Below are positions 42,195-51,297 of a DNA stretch of 64,000 nucleotides, one piece after another (positions within the stretch are counted from its first letter, which is position 1; each line of letters opens with the position of its first letter). The notes beneath the pieces are model-generated. The model searched no databases. It saw nothing but the letters and a program-made list of their open reading frames with translations, and was not told the DNA's origin. The translations under genes and the position numbers were made by a program. Source of the stretch: Alopecurus myosuroides (taxonomy: Eukaryota > Streptophyta > Magnoliopsida > Poales > Poaceae); assembly GCA_028641055.1 (NCBI GenBank), contig CM054058.1, positions 86,067,927 to 86,131,926 on the forward strand, given 5' to 3'.

Positions 42195-43132
42195 AGTCGA
42201 ACTCAATCGTTAGGGTTATGAATCGTCCATCGTGTAACAGATGCTCAATTATGTCAATGCTTAATTATCTTTCTTTTCATTATTGCGGTCTTACTTGTGA
42301 TGGTCGTTCGATCTTTTGAATAAGTAAATGCCGATGATTAAAAGAGTTGGTTCACACTCAGATGGCCTAGGTGGTCAGTTGCGCCTTGTGATTTTCACAA
42401 ACTTAGGATCTTGTGCATCCCACTTGGCGCAGCTGCACCACTTACAGCCGCTTGTATGTGTCCACCCTAAATATGAGGCACACATCGTTACGGTTATGAA
42501 TCGTCCATTCTGTAACTGAGGCTCAATTATGTCAATGCTTGAGTATCTTGCTTTTTATTATTGTGGTCCTACTTGTGATGTTCGTTCGATCTCTTCAATA
42601 AATGCCGATGATTAAAAGAGTTGGTTCACACTCAGATGGCCTAGGTGGTCCGTTGCGCCTTGTGATTTTCAAAAAGTTAGGATCTTGTGCATCCCACTTG
42701 GCGCAGCGGCACCACCTACGGCCGCTTGTATGTGTCCACCCTAAATATGAGGCACACATCGTTACGGTTATGAATCGTCCATTATGTAAATGATGCTCAA
42801 TTATGTCAATGCTTGATTATCTTGCTTTTTATTATTGCGGTCCTACTTGTGATGTTCGTTCGATCTCTTTAATAAATGCCGATGATTAAAAGAGTTGGTT
42901 CACACTCAGATGGCCTAGGTGGTCCGTTGCGCCTTGTGATTTTCACAAAGTTAGGATCTTGTGCATCCCACTTGGCGCAGCGGCACCACCTACGGCCGCT
43001 TGTATGTGTCCACCCTAAACATGATGCACACATCGTTACGGTTATGATTCGTCCATTCTGTAACTGATGCTCAATTATGTCAATGCTTGATTATCTTGCT
43101 TTTATATTATTCCGGTCCTATGTTCGTTCGAT
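42195..43132. repeat. 274-bp tandem repeat, about 3.4 copies
   Basis: The block beginning atgccgatgattaaaagagttggttc starts at 42328, 42602 and 42876, an exact spacing of 274 bp. Partial copies sit on both sides (from 42195 and to 43132). Units differ by only a few bases and short indels. Each keeps a 63-codon plus-strand frame, but that frame has no recognised content. It lies between the second CACTA gene and the HBD gene. Confidence 0.93.
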
Positions 43133-43264
43133 CTTTTTTTTAGTTTCAAAGATTTGATCCTTTGTGTTTAACTTTCATCTTATTTATGTCATATTTCTCC
43201 ACTTACTACTTATTGCAGACATGTTTAAAACTATTTTTTTTGTTTTTCTTTCTTGTCATTACAG

Positions 43265-43522
43265 ATGCCGAGGTGCTACGTGGTGTTTAGAGGCAGTGTT
43301 CTAGGAGTCTACGATCACTGGGAAGACTGCTTCGAGCAGGTTAACAAGTTCAAAGGGAATGCCTACAAATCCTACAACACAAGAGTGACGGCGGAAGCTA
43401 GGTGGTTCATCCATATCGAAGAGGAACAGAAGAAGAAGAAGAACAACAAGTGGATGAAGACCATCGCCGCCGCTCTTGTTGCCGTCACCTCGCTCTTCAT
43501 GCTATGGTTCCCAGTTAGATGA
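43265..43522 (+). CDS. Small protein: RNase H1-N/viroplasmin-type hybrid-binding domain plus C-terminal hydrophobic tail
   Basis: The ATG at 43265 follows an acceptor-like tcattacag, so a non-coding first exon is likely. The 85-residue product starts MPRCYVVFRGSVLGVYDHW, then C22, V26, F29, G31 and KSY at 35-37. This is the pattern of the RNase H1 N-terminal hybrid-binding domain (PF01693, shared with caulimovirus inclusion-body proteins), which binds RNA/DNA hybrids. Residues 55-65 are lysine-rich (QKKKKNNKWMK) and residues 66-83 form one hydrophobic helix (TIAAALVAVTSLFMLWF), so it may be tail-anchored in a membrane. There is no RNase H catalytic domain. It is the only CACTA gene here that remains open. 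Its role in transposition is unknown. Confidence 0.7.
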   Translation: MPRCYVVFRGSVLGVYDHWEDCFEQVNKFKGNAYKSYNTRVTAEARWFIHIEEEQKKKKNNKWMKTIAAALVAVTSLFMLWFPVR

Positions 43523-43835
43523 TTAGGTTATCGGCGACTAGATAGGTCACTTGTCCCGATGATGAAGCATCATCGATCGATGTAATCGGTCCTGATGATT
43601 AACCGTCTGATGTAGGTCACTTGTATCTATTCGACTCTGATAAACACTTTGTATTCATAATCAACTGTTTGATGTAGCTATTCGAAATTCTAAGCAGTAT
43701 GATCAACTATGATATATCATTTGTTCGTCGGAGAACTATTTTGATACATTTTGTCTACTGATATTCTTCTGTATTTGAGCTGTGTATATACCTGTATAAA
43801 TACGGTACTGCGTATTTTAAAAAAATACAGCACAA
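43523..43835. other. 3' region of the small HBD gene
   Basis: AT-rich DNA with repeated tgatgtag and cgatgatgaa motifs between the stop codon and the right subterminal array. No further gene is seen. Confidence 0.5.
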
Positions 43836-43837
43836 TA

Positions 43838-44170
43838 TAGCCGTGACGCACCAAAAAGGGTACCCGTGACGCACCTGGGAGGATAGCCGTGACGCGCAAA
43901 AGTTGATACCCGTGGGGCACCAAGTAACTTAGCCGTGGAGGCATTACATAGCCGTGACGCACCTAAATTTCTAGCCGTGGCGCACCTCCGGAGTTAGGCG
44001 TGACGCGCCTCACAATAGCCGCGGCGCACCGAGCCCGTGCGTCACGGGTATCAATAGGCGCGGCGCACCAGCTAGGTGCGTCACGGCTAAGCCCATAGGC
44101 GCGCCGTGATAGCCGTGACGCGCCCAGGTGCGTCACGGATAAGCAAAATGGTGCGTCACGGGTAAGCTTT
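43838..44170. repeat. Right subterminal repeat array of the CACTA
   Basis: At least twelve copies of tagccgtgacgcacc or its complement ggtgcgtcacggcta in mixed orientation, ending just before the terminal CACTA repeat. The last 80 bases match the right end of the small CACTA (13835-13918) closely. Confidence 0.85.
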
Positions 44171-44185
44171 TCCCTAGTAGTGTGT

Positions 44186-44773
44186 GGTCCATCGCTGGAT
44201 GAGGTACTGCATAGCCGTGTTCTTGTTCCCACGTTGGCATTTTACTGTCGTGAGGTAATCCGACAGCCATGACGAAGGTTCGAGTGAACCATCGTACTTT
44301 GTTACTTCCGTGCTAAGTTTGAACCTTTTGGGTAGAGGCGCCTCACGGATGCTGCGAGCGAAGCATAGCGCGCCACAAGTCTCGTCATCGGAAGAGGTTG
44401 ATGAGTAACGTGCGCGGTTCCTCGCTGCTCTAGCCTTGTCCACTTTATTTTGCACGATATCTGATCGCGCGTTATATCCTGGCTGACCACGATCAGCTTC
44501 CTTCCTTGGCTCCTTGCTGCGATTTCGCGAGTGGCTGCTATGATGTCGCGAGCCGAGGTCTCGATTCATCGGGCTACCTTCGCTGCTACTCGGGCTATCA
44601 CCACGTCGTCGGGCTTCTTTTCCTCGACCACGGCGAGGCGATTTCTCCTTTCTGGGCGAAGTACTCCTACGTCGGCGGGATGCTTCCTTCTCCTTCTGTG
44701 CGGCTGCTTTCCTGCGATCGTAGGAGGCGAGCCTCGCGTCTGCCATGCCTAATCTTTTTTGAACTTGCTTGTA
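44186..44773 (-). pseudogene. Tat gag, central part (right of CACTA insertion)
   Basis: From right to left the frame reads MADARLASYDRRKAAAQKE, a very basic Arg/Ser-rich stretch (SRRRRSTSPRKEKSPRRGRG), then RFKLSTEVTKYDGSLEPSSWL and an AMQYLIQRWTTH end at the CACTA insertion. The YDGS..P..WL motif is typical of the gag (Retrotrans_gag) domain. A TAG near 44772 separates it from the N-terminal part in the same frame. Confidence 0.82.
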
Positions 44774-45550
44774 CTACTCTGCTCGGGGGTCGTTTTCTCC
44801 CGGCTGATTTATCTGCATGTAGGTGGCTGCAGCCAAGACCGCGGCGGCGAGAGTTTGCGGGTGGACGTTTCCGTCCTCGTCGAGGCGCATAATGGTAGGT
44901 CCGAGTGATTTGCTGATTCCGGTTAGGGACTCGTCATCCATGGTCGCGGTCCTTGAGGCGTATCCTTTCCTTGCGGGGCGATTCCCGACAGAAGGTGTTA
45001 AGGACAGCGCGGCGCAGCGTTGGCTCGACTCGTCTGCCAATCTCTTCCGATCGGCTAGATCTATGCGATCTTCCTTGATCGCAGTGGCCGCTCTCACTAG
45101 ATGATAGTGGTAGGCGGTCATTTCTTCGTGTGGAGCTCCAATTGCAGGTGGTTTTCTTGTGCGGATAGCCTCCTTTGCTTGGACCCAAGCGTCTCGCGAG
45201 ACGCCGATCTCAGCGCGTTCCCTTGCGCTGTGTTCACTTTCTTCGGGTGGATCTCCCGATCCTGCCATGCAGAGTTGGGCCAGATATGGCTCGCGGGTCC
45301 TAGGCGTGGGTCGGAAGGATTTCCTAACTCGAGAAAGTTCCTCTTTGGAAAGGGTATGGAAGTTGCTGGTGTTGAGGCGGATGGATTCGCCGCTCTTCGC
45401 CAAGTCACGATCTGCGCGGTAGGGTCGTGAATCGACAGCTCCTGGGCTGGAGATCGATTCAGATCCCGATCCTTCGGGGAAGTGAAGTATCCCGTCCTTA
45501 TTGGTGTAGAACTTGAAGCTCCCGAACGTCAGGGTGACGCTCTTCTCCAA
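44774..45550 (-). pseudogene. Tat gag, N-terminal part
   Basis: An open frame of about 258 codons without a usable ATG at its start: the frame opens at a TTG and an in-frame TAA lies nine codons upstream. It contains polar, Ser/Arg/Glu-rich sequence (FRPTPRTREPYLAQL, ESEHSARERAEIGVSRDAWVQAKEAI) as in Tat-type gag N-termini. The loss of the ATG and the TAG at the end suggest decay by C-to-T changes. Confidence 0.75.
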
Positions 45551-45698
45551 ATCGCTAAATACCGGACGTGATTACGGCGAGTGAGGGTGACGATGACCGA
45601 CCCGATTCAGATCGGATTGGTCGGAGTCGAAGTCGCGGGGTTTAAACGTGAGTTGGTTGTCGATGAAGCCGGAGATGCCGGAGATCCAACACCCGCCG

Positions 45699-45716
45699 TT
45701 CCCACAGACGGTGCCA
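45699..45716 (-). promoter_or_regulatory. Primer binding site of the Tat element
   Basis: On the minus strand, directly after the LTR end, lies attggcaccgtctgtggg. TGGC(A/G)CCGTCTGTGGGAA is the usual site after Tat-lineage LTRs, where tRNA primes reverse transcription. Confidence 0.8.
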
Positions 45717-45718
45717 AT

Positions 45719-46212
45719 TGTCGAATCTCTATCTCAACAAGTCCCTCGGGTGAACCCATAGGGTTTCGATTAGGATAATCTGTGGGCGCTGGTGATAATC
45801 GTCGTCAAGATAGGGGGCACGATTTACCCAGGTTCGGGGCCCTCGTAAAGGTAAAACCCTTAATCCTGCCTCTGTCGATCTGTATTCACGAGTAGATCGG
45901 TTACAATGGGGGGTTGCTCAAGTCGAGTGTATGGTCTCGATCTCAAGGCTTGGTGGTGCGGTATTTCTTGTCCTCTCCTGGTGGTTCTCCTGGCCTTATA
46001 TAGGTGGCTAGGTCTCAAATCTCACCCGGAAAGGACTCGAACTCTAACCCTAAGTTGGTTACAAGTTTCCTATCTTGACCCGCAAGGCTTTGCGGGTGGG
46101 CTTCAACTAGGCCTTCTAGAATAGTATAAGGTATCTCCTCTTGGGCTCCAGTCCTGGACCTAGGACCGGGTATCCTTACTCGACAGGTCCAAGGCTCATC
46201 CCTTCGTCAACA
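45719..46212 (-). repeat. 5' LTR of the Tat element (494 bp)
   Basis: On the minus strand it begins TGTTGACGAAGGGATGAGCC at 46212 and ends near ...AGATTCGACA at 45719, just before the primer site. A TATA-like cctatataaggcc (plus: ggccttatatagg, 45993-46005) lies in the middle and is the likely promoter of the element. No second LTR is in the window, so insertion age cannot be estimated from an LTR pair. Confidence 0.85.
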
Positions 46213-46217
46213 ATCCC

Positions 46218-47118
46218 TTGAGAGTCTCTCGTGAGTGCCCGACGAGCTCCTTCTCGTTCTCCGGCGGCGTTGCCGGCCGGCGTCAAGCGGGCTGCTGCAT
46301 GCGTGGTGTACAGAGTAGTATTACCGTTTTCTCTTTAGTTGTTGCTGTTGTTTCAGTTTGCTTTGACGCCATGTCGTTGAGGACGAGCTTGCTCTTGCGC
46401 CCGGGCCGCACAGGTGAGCCTCTAGCTGTGCTCCTCTCTCTTGTGGAACTCCGGTGGCCGGAGACGCTGGAGATGGATCATGGCGAGTCCTCCCTCCCTC
46501 ATAAGCTCGAGGGCTGGCTGCTGGTTCTGGAAGCCAGAGCTTGCTGCTCTGCATCGAGTTGGACACTGGTGGTACTTCTTCCTCTGGCCGGCCGTGGAGG
46601 CGAGGAGTGGAGGCGGCTCTGCGAGCTTTCTTTCTCTTCTCCAGGGTGGTGGTTATCCAAGCTGCATACATGCGTGCATCACACAGAGGCCATGGTTGCC
46701 TGCGCGATCTTCGGCCGTAATGCCGGCCCGATCTTTTCCTCCCGAGCGGAGGTCTCTCAGCCCTGTCCCGGTGCTCGGCGTTTCGAAGAGGCCAAGTGGT
46801 GCGTCCCCAGATTCTCCTTGGATGCTGGTGGTAGCGGCTCAACGCCGATTCTGGAGAGTTTTCGAGTTTTCTGCTCTCGATTCTCGGCATCTGCGCCTGG
46901 AGATCGCCGGCGAGCTATAGCAGCGAAGACCAAGGACCTGATTGCTTTTCATCTGTTAGTTCTAGGGTCTTTTATGTTATATGTGTCGGTCTTATCTTCA
47001 AATAGTTGGTTTCTCAGGGTGAGTGATGTAAAACGGCCGACACAATTTTTGTACATGCTACCTGGTTCTATCTAATGCAACATCGGGGTCCTTGCGACCC
47101 TTCTCTTGTTCCAAAAAA
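46218..47118 (+). mobile_element. Retroposon 3' part ending in poly(A), same family as 16980-18053
   Basis: It ends gcgacccttctcttgttcc followed by A8 (47111-47118). A 285-codon frame covers most of it, but I recognise no domain. The cttcctctggccggccgtggaggcgagg segment near 46580 resembles the minus strand near 17440. Its 5' side is cut by the LTR of the Tat element at 46212, so the TSD cannot be checked. Confidence 0.6.
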
Positions 47119-47480
47119 AAGCCGCCACCATAAGCTCTACCTCCTTCATCGCTGCCTCATCTAGCCCATTACTCGACCTTCTACCGTCTATTACCGCCAT
47201 AGTGGAGCCACCTCCTGTTGCAATGTCAGTGTCGGTGACCTTGGATGTTAGAGGAAGAACATGAAAAGAAAACATGTGACCCACCGACGGGTGGGCTCCA
47301 CACGGTAGTGTGTGCGAACTTTAATGGTAATACCAGATGATTTAGGAGATTAATTTTGTTTGACAAGTGTGACAATGTATTTATTCCTCAGTTATGGTAA
47401 AATAGTTTTGGTTGATGCCCTATGAGAAGAACTCTCAGTGTTCACTGGAAGAGTGAGATCCTGGCTTACATCTCAAAAAA
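47119..47480. other. Spacer ending in an A-run
   Basis: No recognised gene. It ends with tctcaaaaaaaaaaa (47470-47483), which may be the 3' tail of another short retroposon lying against the start of the F-box copy 2 flank. Confidence 0.45.
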
Positions 47481-47483
47481 AAA

Positions 47484-47547
47484 AAGTCTGCTTAAACACA
47501 CGATTAATATCTCTGAATGCAATATCAAGAACCAACTAAAAAGAGCA
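47484..47547. other. Distal 3' flank of F-box copy 2 (left of Helitron)
   Basis: gtctgcttaaacacacgattaat ... aaaagagca matches 1056-1128 beside F-box copy 1 (gtctggctcaaacacacgattaat ... aaagagca). The match continues on the other side of the Helitron at 59098. Confidence 0.8.
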
Positions 47548-47990
47548 TCTCTACTTCTCTACTATTACTATTAAACAATTAAACATATTCTTTCTTAGAT
47601 GCACCCGACCAGTTGCCCCCAATTTCCACCTCACGATCAGGCCAATTGAATTAATCTAACCGTCCGGATTTGTCTAACCCACGCCAAAAAGGCGTTTAGC
47701 AAATTCACCCGGCGGACCACGCTGGGAGTGGACGAAATTTCCTGCACCCGCGTCCCACCTCCTATTCAGCTCTGTGAGACCGCTAATTACTCTCTTCCTT
47801 CCCAATTTATGGACCTCGAATACCAGCTCGGCCTACTCGGGCCGCAAGTAGAATCGCAGCCGCCTACGAAAGAGAGAACATTCCCTAAAAAAAACGCAAG
47901 AGAGAACCGTTCCCCTCCATCGCTCAGCGTGTTTGGCTACTCAGGGGAAAGGGAGTGGGAATTTGACGTGGGGAGTTTGTTGCAGAATTA

Positions 47991-49391
47991 GGGCATCTCC
48001 AGTCGTTGCGTCCCCCAGGGCCCAAAACGCCGCCGTTTTGGGGCCGCCGCGGCGCCAAACGACGCTAATCTGGAACCTGGGGGGCAGGATTCCCAGTCGC
48101 TCCCCGAGTCCAAGTTTCGGCCGAAAAAAACTCGATTTGAAAACTCGGCGCATTTTATTGATTTCAGGCAAAGTTCTTACAAACTCGACGCAAATTTAAA
48201 CTAAAACATCGAGAGACAGTGCAAAAATAAAATCTAAGTCGTCGACTATTCTACGCGTTGTTGTCTTCATCGTCGTCCTCCTCGCAGTCACGCTTCGGCA
48301 CCATGGCGAGCTGGTTGGAGGGGCCAGCTTCACCGTCATCCTTCGCCGCCATAGCGAGCCAGCGCCGCTCCGCCCGGCCTTGCACACGCAGTCGGTGCAG
48401 CTGCGCCGCTCGCTCTGCAGCACCACCTGCCGCCGGTCGGCCTTGTACTGCGCGATATATAAGCGCTTGCTGCTCGGCCGACGCCGCGTTCTCGGCCAGC
48501 TGCCGGTACGCCTCGCGCGCTGCCTCTTCCCTCCGGTGAGTCTCCAGAGATGCCCGAACGGCGGTGGCCTCGGCCGCCGCCGCCGCCTGCTCGAGGCCGC
48601 CGAGGACCTGGTGGAACGTTACCTCGTCCCGCGCGGTCTCGAAGGAGTAGATGGCCGCGTGCTGCTCCGGCCATATTGGCTGCCTCCTCCGCTCCCTCCT
48701 CCAGCGCCGGGCAGCCTGTCGGTCAGCCTGCGCTGCCTCCTGCTCGGGCGTTAGCTCTTCCTCGACAGGCGGCTGCTCGAACGCCGCCGCTCCCTGCGCC
48801 GGCTGCTGTTCCGGCGCCACTTCCTGCGCTGACTGTTGTCCCTCTTCGTCGTTGTCGGGCCACGCATCCCAGAGACGCGGCATCGTTGCTAGGTGAGAGT
48901 CACGAGGAGGAGGAGGCTAGAATGGGAGAACGGCGAGGAGGAGGAGGTGAGAATGGGCGGACGGCGAGGAGCGAGCACCCTTTTTATAGCCTGGCGGGCC
49001 AGTCACTGCGCCGCGCGTGTCACCGCTGCCGCCCCGCCATTAATCCGGCAGCCTTTGACTGGGGCACATGCACTGGTCGGCGGCAGCCTTTGACGGCGCG
49101 GGCGCCGAGAAGAAGGTCACGGGCGGGGTTTCTGTTCCCGCGTTTTTTCGCGCGCCACTGATAGAGCTGGCCCGCGCGGGCTGCAGCGCAGTTTCGCCCC
49201 CCCAAGCCGAACCCAGCGGGCTAGGTTTAGCCTGAGTGCCGCGGCGCGTAATAGCGCCGAAACGGCGCTATTTGGGCTTCTTGGGGGAGGGGGGCGACTG
49301 GTGCGGAAACGGCGCTATTCGCCGCTTCCGGCGCTAAAAAGGCCGCCGGGGGGCTCGGGGTGGGGGGGGGGGGGGGCGACCGGAGATGCCC
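47991..49391. mobile_element. Harbinger-type element with ORF, TSD tta
   Basis: Terminal inverted repeats gggcatctccagtcg (47991) and cgaccggagatgccc (ending 49391) are flanked by tta on both sides (47988-47990 and 49392-49394). A 3-bp TTA duplication with GGGCATCTCC ends suggests PIF/Harbinger, though no transposase is present. GC-rich ends contain further gcgccgaaacggcgcta motifs in inverted copies. It carries one long minus-strand ORF. Confidence 0.85.
48251..48883 (-). CDS. Unrecognised 210-residue protein carried by the Harbinger-type element
   Basis: The ATG at 48883 starts MPRLWDAWPDNDEEGQQ. The protein is rich in Ala, Glu, Gln and Arg, with a long helical middle (LEQAAAAAEATAVRASLETHRREEAAREAYRQLAENA) expected to form a coiled coil, and a very acidic end (CEEDDDEDNNA). 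An RRWRRERRRQP basic patch near residue 80 could bind nucleic acid. I know of no named domain in it. It occupies the centre of the element, with GC-rich codon use unlike the AT-rich surroundings. It may be a Myb-like or accessory protein of the transposon, or a captured host fragment; neither is shown. Confidence 0.5.
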   Translation of the reverse strand: MPRLWDAWPDNDEEGQQSAQEVAPEQQPAQGAAAFEQPPVEEELTPEQEAAQADRQAARRWRRERRRQPIWPEQHAAIYSFETARDEVTFHQVLGGLEQAAAAAEATAVRASLETHRREEAAREAYRQLAENAASAEQQALIYRAVQGRPAAGGAAERAAQLHRLRVQGRAERRWLAMAAKDDGEAGPSNQLAMVPKRDCEEDDDEDNNA

Positions 49392-49512
49392 TTAGCCTAG
49401 GGACTTTGACTACTAGTCCCATTCCCACATTTGGTATGTCTTGGGAATTAGCAATGGGAATTCGATAAGAAACTATTCATACGTAATTTCTGTTGTTTCT
49501 CCTTGTTTGTCG

Positions 49513-51297
49513 ATACTACCTCCGCAATTTCTGTTGTTTCTCCTTGTCCATGCTACTACCTCCAACAATTTTTGCATAGTAGACACGCTCACCACAGATG
49601 TGTTGCATACTTGCATCGTCTGTCTTGGGCATTGGACGCAGGTGAGGCAGGTCCTGACGAGGCGTATGAGGCTGACTAGATTTATCTGATTGACCCTTAC
49701 TTGCCGGCAAGTGCTTTTCGCCAAGATCTTGATCAACGTTGAAAGCTAGCTCTTTTTGATCGATTTTTTATGCTAGGAAAAGCTAGATACCTACAGAACC
49801 AGAATAGATTGATCTGTTTGCCCAACTCAATGCACACCGCAATTGTACCATTCAACCGCTACTCTTGTAGCCGCCGGACTCGCATAGCCGGGTGCCAAGA
49901 ATGCGGATTTAGTAAGTGTACGCGTAGGTACCACTCTATCGTAGCCGCATGCGTTGCGTACTGTTCATCGAGATGTGGGACGGCCCAAAGTCATTTGCTC
50001 GTCATTAGGAGGTAGAGAAACACTGTACACTTCCTTGTCTTTTTTGGTTGTCCGGAATCCATGAGATGCCTGATGTTGCAACAAGACAAAACATAGCCTA
50101 CTCAAGAAAGAGAAATTCACGTGTACTCTGCAGCACTCGGTACTATTCTCTTCCTCTCATATTCTCCAACAGAAAAAGCTAGTACGAGATCTCTAGCCAT
50201 GATTTTTTTTTTAGATTCTCTAGCCATGAACTAGAGCTTGAGAGAAATAAGTAGGCAGTCAGAAACTGAATCAAGAGTTGTGAAAAGAGGCGATCCGTAG
50301 AGGTAAGATCCGAAACTGAATCCAAAACTCATATTCCATATAACAGATATCAGAGACGTTTGTTCTAAGAAATTACTTTTTTTTTTCTAATTATATGTGA
50401 AAGACATCTATTGCGGTGTATAAACCATTTTTTTATTTAACTATTTATACTTAGATTTTCAAAAAGAAACTATTTAAACTTAAAAAAAACTTATACTTAG
50501 ATATTCAAAGATATTGAAATTCTAAGTCATTTCTTACTTAAATTTTGTCTAATCCGTATTATCTCCATTCCAAATTATAAGGCGTATACTGTTCCCTTTG
50601 ATCGAGACTTTGACCAAGATTTACTCATTTAGTATGAAACTTTTGTGATAAAATTTAGAATCATAAGAAAATAATTTAAAGTGGGAATACAATGATATTA
50701 CTTATATGTCGCATAAATTAAATATTGATAAATTAATTGTTGGTCAAATGGTCGGTCAAAAGAAAATAAAATACGCCTTGTATTATGGAACGGAGGTAGT
50801 ATAAGACAAGAATTAAAAAAAAAACGTACATATTTTAAACTTTCGTTTTGATAATATAGAATATATAGAAGAGTCTCCCATTTATAAACATGGGCTTATT
50901 TTTATTGGAATTCAATTAACCAGTTCCGAAACAAGAGAGTTTCTTCATCTTTATTTTAAAGAGATATATAAATTAATGGAAAGTAGAAAATGTAACCATT
51001 TTGTATTTAATAAAAAAAATCTAATAACTAGGTAACTCCTTCATCCAGTGATTGAGGATAGCCACGAACGCCTGGTACCCGGACTTTTCCTCTCTGTTCT
51101 CTCTCACCTGCCTTGGTTGCCCAGTTGTGGGTCCCGAATGTACTGTGCATCTATGTCTTGTAGCAAAATGCATGAAAAGTGAAGTCTAGAGTCTAGGCAA
51201 TCACTGTTTCATGTACAGAATTTGTCTCACAAATGCCATGACGTGGGCTCAGATCTCAAGGACAATGAAGGGGGGAGATAGGGAGGGACTTACGCGT
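49513..51297. repeat. Tandem duplication, copy 1 (1,785 bp)
   Basis: Starts atactacctccgcaatttctg and ends ggagggacttacgcgt, immediately followed by copy 2. The two copies differ at only a handful of bases and one homopolymer length. Content: a short cgcaggtgaggcaggtcc-containing frame (no recognised protein), AT-rich DNA and a diverged Stowaway MITE. No gene is evident. Confidence 0.95.
50562..50799. mobile_element. Diverged Stowaway MITE (in duplication copy 1)
   Basis: Ends tctccattccaaattataaggcgta and tacgccttgtattatggaacggaggtag are imperfect inverted repeats, next to TA on both sides. The second copy is at 52347-52585. Confidence 0.7.

Larger units (their letters stand above)
33580..44182. 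mobile_element. Large coding CACTA element, TSD tgt
   Basis: It begins CACTACTAGGAAAACAG at 33580 and ends AAGCTTTTCCCTAGTAGTG at 44182. The 3-bp duplication tgt lies on both sides (33577-33579 and 44183-44185). Length is 10,603 bp. Subterminal arrays of GTGACGCACC / GGTGCGTCAC lie at 33610-33950 and 43840-44165, with a third cluster inside at 38368-38523. Genes on the plus strand: TnpD (broken), a TnpA-like/C48 gene (broken) and a small intact HBD protein. It is inserted in the gag of the Tat element, so it is younger than that element. The 1.6-kb CACTA at 12313-13918 is its deletion derivative or sibling. Confidence 0.95.
24840..46212 (-). mobile_element. Tat-lineage (Grande/RIRE2-like) Gypsy retrotransposon, decayed, 3' LTR missing
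   Basis: On the minus strand, from right to left: LTR (45719-46212), primer site, gag, protease, reverse transcriptase, RNase H, a second RNase H and integrase. On the plus strand at its 3' end lie two antisense genes with a Transposase_28-type start. The dual RNase H and antisense genes are known features of Tat elements such as Grande. Many single-base stops of the CAG-to-TAG or TGG-to-TAG kind suggest methylation-driven decay. The gag is split by the 10.6-kb CACTA. No second LTR is present before 24840, so the left end is lost. Confidence 0.85.

Noticed and set aside
46218..47075. 285-codon plus-strand ORF
   Set aside because: Same retroposon family as 16980-18053. No conserved protein shared between the two was recognised, so no gene is called.
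48550..49161. 203-codon plus-strand ORF in the Harbinger-type element
   Set aside because: Antisense shadow of the GC-rich 210-codon ORF, with proline/arginine-biased composition.
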